A DNA stretch of 64,000 nt from Burkholderiaceae bacterium (lineage in GTDB: Bacteria; Pseudomonadota; Gammaproteobacteria; Burkholderiales; Burkholderiaceae_E), in contig JADJVQ010000030.1 in NCBI GenBank assembly GCA_016710525.1, forward strand, positions 1 to 64,000. Direction: 5' to 3'. The translations under genes were made by a program, and so were the position numbers. Positions 25,096 through 32,062 of this stretch are shown here, piece by piece; position 1 is the stretch's first letter; the number at the start of each line of letters is the position of its first letter. The notes under the pieces were generated by a model, which saw only the letters and a program-made list of their open reading frames with translations, had not been told where the DNA came from and ran no database searches.

Positions 25096-26811
25096 ATGAC
25101 CAAGGCATTCGATCTGGTGATACGCGGCGGCACGCTGGCCGACGGGCTGGGCAACGAATTGCGCGAGGGCGACATCGCGGTCCGCGACGGCCGGATCGCC
25201 GCCGTCGGCCAGTTCGCCGGCACGGGCGCCGACGAGATCGACGCCCGCGGCAAACTGGTCACGCCGGGCTTCGTCGACATCCATACCCACTACGATGGCC
25301 AGGCCACCTGGGCCGACCGCATGCAGCCGTCCAGCCTGCACGGCGTGACCACCGCGGTGATGGGCAACTGCGGAGTCGGCTTTGCTCCGGTGCGCACCGC
25401 CGATCACGACCGCCTGATCGAGCTGATGGAGGGCGTCGAAGACATTCCCGGCGCGGCACTGCACGAAGGCCTCAAATGGCAATGGGAGTCCTTCGGCCAG
25501 TACCTGGACTACCTGGACGGCCGCCCGCGCGACATCGACATCGCGGCTCAACTGCCCCATGGCGCGCTGCGGGTTTATGTGATGGGCGAGCGTGCCACGC
25601 GTCTGGAGCCTGCCAACGCGCAAGACATCGCACAAATGCGCGAGCTGACCCGGGATGCCGTGCGCGCCGGCGCGCTCGGATTTTCGACCTCGCGCTCGAT
25701 GAACCACCGCAGCATCAAGGGTGACCCCACGCCCTCGCTGAAGGCCACCGAAGAAGAACTGACCGGCATCGCCAAGGGGCTGACCGACGCCGGCCGCGGC
25801 GTGCTGCAGATCATCTCCGACATGGCCTACAGCCAGGGCGACGAGCTGGGCATGGTGTTTCGCATCGCGCGGGCCAGCGGCCGCCCGTGCTCGATCTCGC
25901 TGGCGCAAAGCCATCGCAAACCCGACGACTACCGCACCGTGCTGGCACGCATCCACGAAGAGGCACAAACGGGCACCCGCATTGCCGCCCAGGTGGCGCC
26001 GCGCGCGGTCGGCGTGCTGTTCGGCCTGCAGGCCAACCGCAGTCCCGTCCATGGCTCGCCAACCTTCCTCGCGCTGCGCGATCGCGAACCCGCCGAAATG
26101 GTCGCCGCGATGCGCGATCCCGAGATCCGCCGGCGCATCCTGGCCGAGGCGACCGACAACCCGTTCCTGCGCATCGACCTGAAGCCCTACGACTACGAAC
26201 GTGTGTTCGCGCTGGGCAACCCGCCCGACTACGAGCCCCCAGTCGAGAAGTCAGTCGAATACCTGGCCCGCGCCCGCGGCCGGAGCACGCTCGAAACCGC
26301 CTACGACCTGATGCTCGAGGACGACGGCGGCGCGCTGCTGCTGGCGCCGTTCGCCAACTACGCCGACTGCTCGCTGGACACCTGCGCCGAGCAGCTGAGC
26401 CATCCCGAGGCCCTGTTCGGCCTGGGTGACGGCGGTGCCCATGTCGGCTCCATCTGCGACGCCAGCTTCACCACATACATGCTGTCGCACTGGGGCCGCA
26501 ACCGGGCCACCGGCCGGCTGCCGATTCCGCTGCTGGTGAACCTGCTGTCGGCGCGCAATGCACACGCGGTCGGCATGAACGACCGGGGTGCGCTCACGGC
26601 TGGCCTGCGTGCCGACCTGAACGTCATCGACATGGACCGGCTGGCCATCCACTCGCCTATCGTGCTCAAGGACCTGCCGGCCGGTGGTCGCCGCTTCCAA
26701 CAAACTTCCACCGGGTACGTGGCCACGGTCGTGGCCGGCGAAGTGACCTATCGCGAAGGCCAGGCCACCGGCAAGCTGCCCGGCCGGCTGGTGCGCAACG
26801 CCACCGCCTGA
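25096..26811 (+). CDS. N-acyl-D-amino-acid deacylase family amidohydrolase
   Basis: The product has 571 residues, with the ATG at 25096 behind AAAGGAAAA. The N-terminal beta sandwich leads to the metal motif GFVDIHTHYDGQATW (His-x-His, ~residues 57-71). Further barrel motifs are VMGNCGVGFAPV, GALGFSTSRSMNH, and LGDGGAHVGSICDAS, with the catalytic Asp late in the barrel. This is the amidohydrolase-3/D-aminoacylase group, which removes acyl groups from D-amino acids or hydrolyses related amides. No signal peptide is seen. The precise substrate is unknown; the length and the lack of Cys ligands fit the D-aminoacylase-like branch rather than hydantoinases. Confidence 0.88.
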   Translation: MTKAFDLVIRGGTLADGLGNELREGDIAVRDGRIAAVGQFAGTGADEIDARGKLVTPGFVDIHTHYDGQATWADRMQPSSLHGVTTAVMGNCGVGFAPVRTADHDRLIELMEGVEDIPGAALHEGLKWQWESFGQYLDYLDGRPRDIDIAAQLPHGALRVYVMGERATRLEPANAQDIAQMRELTRDAVRAGALGFSTSRSMNHRSIKGDPTPSLKATEEELTGIAKGLTDAGRGVLQIISDMAYSQGDELGMVFRIARASGRPCSISLAQSHRKPDDYRTVLARIHEEAQTGTRIAAQVAPRAVGVLFGLQANRSPVHGSPTFLALRDREPAEMVAAMRDPEIRRRILAEATDNPFLRIDLKPYDYERVFALGNPPDYEPPVEKSVEYLARARGRSTLETAYDLMLEDDGGALLLAPFANYADCSLDTCAEQLSHPEALFGLGDGGAHVGSICDASFTTYMLSHWGRNRATGRLPIPLLVNLLSARNAHAVGMNDRGALTAGLRADLNVIDMDRLAIHSPIVLKDLPAGGRRFQQTSTGYVATVVAGEVTYREGQATGKLPGRLVRNATA

Positions 26812-26818
26812 TGCGGCG

Positions 26819-26901
26819 CGGGCACCCGAGATTTCGGGTGCCCGTCGCACACGGCGCGCGTTAGCGTCGCGCCAGGGCCAACGGGGGCTCAGCGGCCCCC
26901 G
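26819..26901. terminator. Two hairpins between convergent genes
   Basis: CGGGCACCCGA (26819-26829) and TCGGGTGCCCG (26834-26844) make a perfect 11-bp stem with a 4-nt loop, 8 bp after the deacylase stop. A second stem, CGGGGGC/GCCCCCG with a 6-nt loop, spans 26882-26901, 13 bp beyond the stop of the opposite gene. Neither has a clear U-tract, but position and stability fit termination from each side. Confidence 0.6.
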
Positions 26902-26913
26902 CCGCAAAACACG

Positions 26914-29028
26914 TCACATCGCGCGCTTGGGCGCTGCCTCGCGAAACGCTGTGCCAGTCTGCGCCAGTTCACGCAGCAGGGCCGATGGCGCCCAGCGTGC
27001 GCCGTAGCGCTCGTGCCACTCGCACACCTGTTCGTACACAGCCTTCGAACCAATGCCATCGGCCCAGAACATCAGGCCGCCGCGATAGCGCGGGAAGCCA
27101 AAGCCGTACAGCCACATCACATCGATGTCGCTGGCGCGCAGCGCCTTGCCTTCTTCGAGGATCTTGCAGGCCTCATTGACCGAGCCCATCAGCAGCCGAT
27201 TCAGGATTTCAGTGTCGGTGAATGAACGCTGCGCCACGCCCAGTTCGCGTGCCACCTCGGCCACGACACGGGACACTTCCGGATCCGGGTGTGGCGTGCG
27301 ATCGCCCTTTTCGTAGCGGTACCAGCCGGCGCCGGTCTTTTGGCCCTTGCGGCCCATCTCGACCAGGCGATCGGGCACCAGGAGCTTGCGGTAGCTCGGA
27401 TCGGCCGCCGCGCGGCGCTTGCGGGCGGCATAGCTGATGTCCAGCCCAGCCAGGTCGCCGACCGCAAACGGCCCCATCGGATAGCCGAAATCGACCATCA
27501 CCTTGTCGATGTGCTGGGGCAGCGCGCCCTCTTCGACCATCAGCACCATTTCGGTGTTGAACGGGCCGCGGCTTCGATTGGCAATAAAGCCATCGCAATT
27601 GCCCGCGACCGCGCCGATCTTGCCGATGTCGCGACCCAGCTTCAGCGTGGCGGCGAGAACCTGCTGCGTGGTCTTGTCCCCTTTGACCACTTCGAGCAGC
27701 TTCATCACGTTGGCCGGACTGAAGAAATGCGCCCCTGCGACATCCTGCGGGCGGCGGGTCACGGACGCGATCTCGTCGATGTCCAGCGCCGATGTATTGG
27801 TGAGCAGCAGCGCCCCGGGCTTCATCACCGCGTCGATCTTGAGGAACAGATCTTTCTTGACCGGCATTTCTTCGAAGGCGGCCTCGATGACCGCGTCGCA
27901 CTGGCCGATCGCCTCGAAGCCATCGACCGGTTCGATCAGGGCCAGGCGCTTGTCCATGTCCGCCTGGCTCAGGCTGCCGCGCTTGACGCTGACCGCGTAG
28001 TTGTCGCGGATCCGCTGCATGCCCTTGTCGAGCACCTCGCGGGTGGCGTCCAGGATCTTCACCGGAATGCCGTAGTCGGCACAGCTCATCGCGATGCCCC
28101 CGCCCATCGTGCCGGCGCCCACCACCGCCACGGTCTTGATGCGAGGGAAAGCCAGATCGGCCGGCAGGCCCGGGATCTTGGCCGCCTCACGCTCGGAGAA
28201 GAACGCGTAACGCAGTGCCCGCGACTCTTCGGCGTTCTCGAGTTCGCCGAACAGCCGCCGTTCGGTGGCCAGCCCTTCTTCGAAAGGCTGGCGGGTGGCC
28301 GCTTCCACGCAGGCGATGCAGTGGAACGGCGCGGTCCGGTTGCGCGCGCTCTTGGCGATCGACTTTCGCATCGCGTCGAACATGCCCGGGTCGGCATCGA
28401 CCTCGGCAATCCGGTCGGTCTTGTCGCGCACCCGAGGCAGGGGTCGCCGGGCGGCCACGCCCTTGGCGAAGGCGATGGCCTCCTTGCGCAGGTCGGTGCC
28501 GCCGACGACCGCATCGAGGATGCCCAGCGCCTTGGCCTCGGCAGCAGGCACATGACGGCCGGTTGCGATCATCTCGAGCGCCGCCTTGGGGCCGATCAGG
28601 CGGGGCAGGCGCTGCGTGCCTCCGCCGCCCGGCAGCAGACCGATCAGCACTTCGGGCAGGCCGACCTTGGCACTGGCGACCGCGACCCGGTAATGGCAGG
28701 CGAGCGCGTTCTCGAGACCCCCGCCCAGCGCAAAGCCGTGAATCGCGGCAACGACCGGCTTGGTGCTTTCTTCGAGGGCGTCATACGTGCGGCGCTTGAG
28801 GACCGGACGCGGCTTGCCGAACTGGCGGATGTCGGCCCCGGCGATGAAGCTGCGCCCGGCGCCGATCAGCACCACCGCCTGCACCGCCGGATCGGCATTG
28901 CACTGGTCGACGGCCGCGACGATGCCCTCGGGAACCCCCGGGCTCAGGGCGTTCATTGGCGGATTGTCGACAGTGATCACGCCGACGCCGTCTTCGATGT
29001 CGAGCCGAACCAGTTGCTTGTCGTCCAT
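26914..29028 (-). CDS. FadJ-type enoyl-CoA hydratase/3-hydroxyacyl-CoA dehydrogenase
   Basis: The product has 704 residues from the ATG at 29028, behind AGGAAAG. The N-terminal crotonase domain (residues ~1-190) has GRSFIAGADI (oxyanion hole), GGGLENALACHYRVA and LPEVLIGLLPGGGGTQRLPR, with the two catalytic glutamates. The NAD-binding domain begins near residue 303 with VAVVGAGTMGGGIAMS, and the dehydrogenase C-terminal domain has GNCDGFIANRSRGPF and YPMGPFAVGDLAGLDI. It performs hydration and oxidation steps of beta-oxidation and may also isomerise. It stands alone; with acyl-CoA ligase, MaoC-like hydratase and CoA transferases in the window it fits an acyl-CoA-rich catabolism. It is divergent from tonB. 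Confidence 0.95.
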   Translation of the reverse strand: MDDKQLVRLDIEDGVGVITVDNPPMNALSPGVPEGIVAAVDQCNADPAVQAVVLIGAGRSFIAGADIRQFGKPRPVLKRRTYDALEESTKPVVAAIHGFALGGGLENALACHYRVAVASAKVGLPEVLIGLLPGGGGTQRLPRLIGPKAALEMIATGRHVPAAEAKALGILDAVVGGTDLRKEAIAFAKGVAARRPLPRVRDKTDRIAEVDADPGMFDAMRKSIAKSARNRTAPFHCIACVEAATRQPFEEGLATERRLFGELENAEESRALRYAFFSEREAAKIPGLPADLAFPRIKTVAVVGAGTMGGGIAMSCADYGIPVKILDATREVLDKGMQRIRDNYAVSVKRGSLSQADMDKRLALIEPVDGFEAIGQCDAVIEAAFEEMPVKKDLFLKIDAVMKPGALLLTNTSALDIDEIASVTRRPQDVAGAHFFSPANVMKLLEVVKGDKTTQQVLAATLKLGRDIGKIGAVAGNCDGFIANRSRGPFNTEMVLMVEEGALPQHIDKVMVDFGYPMGPFAVGDLAGLDISYAARKRRAAADPSYRKLLVPDRLVEMGRKGQKTGAGWYRYEKGDRTPHPDPEVSRVVAEVARELGVAQRSFTDTEILNRLLMGSVNEACKILEEGKALRASDIDVMWLYGFGFPRYRGGLMFWADGIGSKAVYEQVCEWHERYGARWAPSALLRELAQTGTAFREAAPKRAM

Positions 29029-29171
29029 GTTGCTTTCCTGTGGTGGATCGTGCCGGGAGGGAGCGGCAATACTGCCATGGGGCGTGGCCCGGCCGCGGGT
29101 ACGGCGAGTCGATTTCAGACCTCTTCGGCCAGCTCCAGCCGGTGAAATCGAGTCGCGCCCATCTAATCCGT

Positions 29172-29201
29172 ATTGCGAATCATTCCCATTGCGTTTACTA
29201 T
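29172..29201 (+). promoter_or_regulatory. Fur box overlapping a sigma-70 promoter of the tonB operon
   Basis: ATTGCGAATCATTCCCATT (29172-29190) closely matches the 19-bp Fur consensus. It covers TTGCGA (29173-29178) and the spacer of a promoter whose -10 is TACTAT (29196-29201), at an ideal 17-bp spacing. The start of tonB is ~105 bp downstream. Iron repression of tonB-exbB-exbD is the clear reading. The remaining 5' space (29029-29171) shows nothing further. Confidence 0.8.
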
Positions 29202-29305
29202 TTATTCTCCGACACGGGATTAACAGTCCCGGGCTCCAACCCTGTCTGCCCTGACCAACATCCACTCCCGCTGCTGCGTTCTCCTGCGACCGCCATCTCG
29301 AACCC

Positions 29306-30070
29306 ATGTCGGCAAACCGCCATCTCATCGCTCTCGGAATCATGGCGCTCCTGCATGCCTGCGTAGTGTGGGCGCTGCGCACCGGACCGGTGACGGAGGT
29401 TGCGCCACAGGTCGAAAAGACGATGTTCGCCAGAATCCTGCCCGCGCGGATGCCTGCGCCGGCGCAAGCGGCCGCGCGAGCGTCGGCGCAGCCGGCCGCC
29501 TTTGCGCCACCTTTGGCGCGGGCTGCCCCGCCTGCCCGGGCGTTGGCGCGAAGGCCCGTCGCGGTGACACCTTCGCCGACCGCCATCGCCTTGCCGGACA
29601 CGCCGCCGCCCCGTGATGAAACGGACCCTGCAGCGCCCGCGCCTGCCCCGGTCTCGAACGCATCCGTTACTTCGCTGCCGGCACCCTCCGCGGCACCCTC
29701 CGCGGCACCCTCCGCGGCACCCTCCGCGGCACCCTCGCCGGCACCGGCTCCCGAACCGGCGCGCGTTGCGGCACCAGCGCCGCAGATCAAGACTGTCGCC
29801 TCGGGCGTCCAGTACCTCAAACTGCCTGAGCCGGTGTATCCCGCTGTGTCGCGGCGTCTTGGCGAACAGGGTCGGGTGCTCCTGCGGGTGCTGGTGGGCT
29901 TGGCTGGAGAGCCCGAGCGCATCGAGGTGCTGCAATCGAGCGGATACCCGAAGCTCGACGGCGCGGCGCGCGAGGCGGCACGCCGGTCCCGTTTCCGGCC
30001 CTATGTCGAGGACGGCAAGGCCACCCCGGTCTGGGCGCTGATCCCCATTCACTTCGCACTGGAATCCTGA
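29306..30070 (+). CDS. tonB: Energy transducer TonB
   Basis: The product has 254 residues. A short cytosolic N-terminus precedes one membrane helix (LIALGIMALLHACVVWAL). Residues ~45-155 form a long Ala/Pro-rich periplasmic spacer containing an AAPS tandem repeat. The C-terminal TonB domain (residues ~170-252) has EPVYPAVSRRLGEQGRVLLR and the SGYPKLDGAAREAARRSRF motif. TonB passes energy from ExbBD to outer membrane receptors. It is the first gene of a Fur-controlled operon and is followed 6 bp later by exbB. Confidence 0.93.
   Translation: MSANRHLIALGIMALLHACVVWALRTGPVTEVAPQVEKTMFARILPARMPAPAQAAARASAQPAAFAPPLARAAPPARALARRPVAVTPSPTAIALPDTPPPRDETDPAAPAPAPVSNASVTSLPAPSAAPSAAPSAAPSAAPSPAPAPEPARVAAPAPQIKTVASGVQYLKLPEPVYPAVSRRLGEQGRVLLRVLVGLAGEPERIEVLQSSGYPKLDGAAREAARRSRFRPYVEDGKATPVWALIPIHFALES
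29680..29739 (+). repeat. 12-bp tandem repeat inside tonB
   Basis: Four perfect copies of GGCACCCTCCGC run from 29680 to 29727, followed by a variant copy (GGCACCCTCGCC). Each encodes four residues (Ala/Pro/Ser) of the TonB spacer, so copy-number change would lengthen or shorten the periplasmic arm without breaking the frame. Confidence 0.85.
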
Positions 30071-30076
30071 ACCGCC

Positions 30077-30844
30077 ATGCATGCATTCGGACTCGATCAA
30101 TTCTGGGCCGGCGCCGACCCGATCATCAAGGGCGTCGCCCTGTTGTTGGCCATCATGTCGCTGGCCTCCTGGTACGTGATCGCATTGAAGTCGCTCGACC
30201 TGATACACCTGCGGCGATCCGCGCGGCATGCCCGAACCGACTTCTGGAACGCGGCTGCGCTGTCCGCGGCCATCAGCGGGTTCGGTCCGCACGAATCGGC
30301 GGGCGCCCAAGTCTTTGCCCAGCTGGCCCGAGCGGCCCACGAGCGCGACCAGCACCTGGAACGGCACGCCGCTTCACTGGCCGGCCAGATGAGCCGCAGC
30401 GACTGGCTGGCCGCCGGCATCGATGGCGCGATCGACGATGGCGCGGCACGGCTGTCCGGCGGCATGGCGGTGCTGGCGTCGGTGTCTTCGACCGCCCCCT
30501 TCATCGGTCTGTTCGGCACGGTCTGGGGCATCTACCACGCGCTGGCCAACATCGGCGCCGCGGGCCAGTCGTCGCTCGACAAGGTGGCGGGGCCGGTCGG
30601 TGAGGCGCTGATCATGACCGCGCTGGGGCTGGCCGTGGCGATCCCCGCGGCGCTGGGCTACAACGCCCTGGTGCGGGCGAACAAGTCCGTCCTCGGGGCA
30701 TTGCGCCGATTCGGCCGGGATCTGCATGCGTTCCTGCTGATCGGCAGCCGGATTTCACGCGACAAGGCCGAACCGAGCGCCGTCGCCATGCCGATCACCC
30801 AACACCTTCTTGGCGATGCACACGATGGCCTTCAACGCACTTGA
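30077..30844 (+). CDS. exbB: MotA/TolQ/ExbB proton channel family protein
   Basis: The product has 255 residues. Three membrane helices are seen: VALLLAIMSLASWYVIALKS near the N-terminus, and, after a large cytosolic loop, ASVSSTAPFIGLFGTVWGIYHAL and ALIMTALGLAVAIPAALGYNAL. The last two are the conserved ExbB/TolQ pore segments. Together with ExbD and TonB it uses the proton gradient to energise outer membrane transport. It lies 6 bp after tonB and its end overlaps exbD by 20 bp. Confidence 0.94.
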   Translation: MHAFGLDQFWAGADPIIKGVALLLAIMSLASWYVIALKSLDLIHLRRSARHARTDFWNAAALSAAISGFGPHESAGAQVFAQLARAAHERDQHLERHAASLAGQMSRSDWLAAGIDGAIDDGAARLSGGMAVLASVSSTAPFIGLFGTVWGIYHALANIGAAGQSSLDKVAGPVGEALIMTALGLAVAIPAALGYNALVRANKSVLGALRRFGRDLHAFLLIGSRISRDKAEPSAVAMPITQHLLGDAHDGLQRT

Positions 30845-31241
30845 CGAACCCGAGGACGACCTCAATCCCGAGATCAACACCACGCCTCTGGTCGACGTGA
30901 TGCTGGTGCTGCTGATCGTGTTCATGATCACCATTCCGGTGATGAGCCACTCGGTGAAGCTCGATCTGCCGAGGGCGCGCAATGAGCCGAACAAAATGAT
31001 GCCGAAGACGGTGAACCTGGCCGTCAATGAGCATGGACAGGTGTTCTGGGACACCGACGCGATCGACGAACCGGAACTGAAGACACGGATCGCGCAGGCC
31101 GCGGCGCAAACGCCGCAACCCGAGATCCACCTGCGCGGCGCCCGCACCGTGCCCTACGAAAAAGTCGCCCAGGTGATGGCGGCAGTCCAGGCAGGTGGCC
31201 TGGAGAAGATCGGCTTCGTGCTCGATCCGCAGAGCCACTGA
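30825..31241 (+). CDS. exbD: Biopolymer transporter ExbD
   Basis: The product has 138 residues from the ATG at 30825 (MAFNALDEPEDDLNPEINTT); an ATG three codons earlier is an alternative. The N-terminal stretch leads into EINTTPLVDVMLVLLIVFMI, the single membrane helix with the essential aspartate. The periplasmic domain has VNEHGQVFWDTDAID and LRGARTVPYEKVAQVMAAVQ. It partners with ExbB in the TonB motor. The start lies inside exbB. Confidence 0.94.
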   Translation: MAFNALDEPEDDLNPEINTTPLVDVMLVLLIVFMITIPVMSHSVKLDLPRARNEPNKMMPKTVNLAVNEHGQVFWDTDAIDEPELKTRIAQAAAQTPQPEIHLRGARTVPYEKVAQVMAAVQAGGLEKIGFVLDPQSH

Positions 31242-31445
31242 CAATGAACCGCAATCGGTGCCGTCATCGTCGATCGCTGCGCCCGGTCTAGTTCGAGCAT
31301 CTGCGCACTTTGTTCCACATGACGAAAGACAATCCCTCCATGATCGTCTGCCCGCGTCACCGTTTCTCGACACGCAGCGTCGAGCTCCTTGCCCCTCTCG
31401 GCCTCGAATACATCGGCGTGAGCGACGCATCGCGGGGGCACGCCG

Positions 31446-31926
31446 ATGCCGCCTGATCGCAGGCACCCGTCCGCGTGTCCGCCAGCGCCGCAGTCCGCGG
31501 GCACCCCCGATCCGTCCGGCAGATACGCTGGTGCGTGCCTGCTCCAGTCGCAAGGCGGATCGGCTGCCGGCGCGAAGAAACGCCACTGGACCAGCCAGCA
31601 ACTGCTGGGCAACCAACCTGAAGCCGAAATCACCCATGCCGGCACGTTTACAGCCGCGCCGCCGCCCGGGCCCCCGAAGGGCCGCGGCCGGGGGGCCCGG
31701 CGCGGGCCGGCCGGGGCGGGGGTCCCGCCGGCGCCCCCGGGCCGCGGCCCGAGGGCGGGGGCCCCCGGGGGGGAGGCTGGCGAACAGGCCCAACGCGCCG
31801 GGGGCCATCCCCCCCGACGGGTCGCGCGGCCTCCCGCCCCGTCGCGCGGGCCCCCCCGGCTCCGACTCGCTTGCCGAGGCTTCGTGGAGCCTGACGGCGC
31901 TGGGCAAACTGATCCTGACGAAATAG
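31446..31926 (+). pseudogene. hemP: hemP-like gene (hemin uptake protein), interrupted
   Basis: Two pieces of a HemP-type protein lie on either side of an odd GC-rich tract. The left piece, at about 31585-31654, reads HWTSQQLLGNQPEAEITHAG, matching the SxxLLxGxxxxxIxHxG pattern. The right piece, 31885-31926, reads WSLTALGKLILTK and stop, the hallmark HemP ending GKLILTK. Adding one G before TTTAC would give HAGTVYS and bring the halves toward one protein. HemP is a small protein upstream of haem or siderophore receptor genes in Burkholderiales and is reported to help activate receptor expression. Here it lies between exbD and a TonB receptor, as expected. The upstream space 31242-31445 has only a doubtful 45-codon frame (31319-31456). 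Confidence 0.7.
31656..31884. other. Extreme GC low-complexity tract
   Basis: About 230 bp is almost entirely G and C, with repeated runs of five to eight identical bases and many self-complementary blocks (CCGCGGCC, GGGCCC). It has no coding logic in any frame and interrupts the hemP-like gene. The flanks return abruptly to ordinary composition. It could be mis-assembled or low-quality sequence over a strong secondary structure, or a real insertion of unusual DNA. Confidence 0.7.
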
Positions 31927-32062
31927 GACAGCCATCCGGTGCCACGCTGCGGATTCGGGCCATGCGCCCGAGCATTTGCAGCGCGTTCGAAATCCATTCT
32001 TCCATGACAACCCTCACGAGCCAGCCACCGCCAGCCAGTGTCTTCACCCAGAGGACCTCGCT

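Noticed and set aside
27289..29145. A 618-codon plus-strand frame opposite the FadJ-type gene
   Set aside because: Composition and position mark it as antisense; the minus strand has all crotonase and NAD-binding motifs.
31319..31456. A 45-codon frame between exbD and hemP (start MTKDNPSMIVCPRH)
   Set aside because: Too short, no ribosome site and no family; kept only as a note in the hemP entry.
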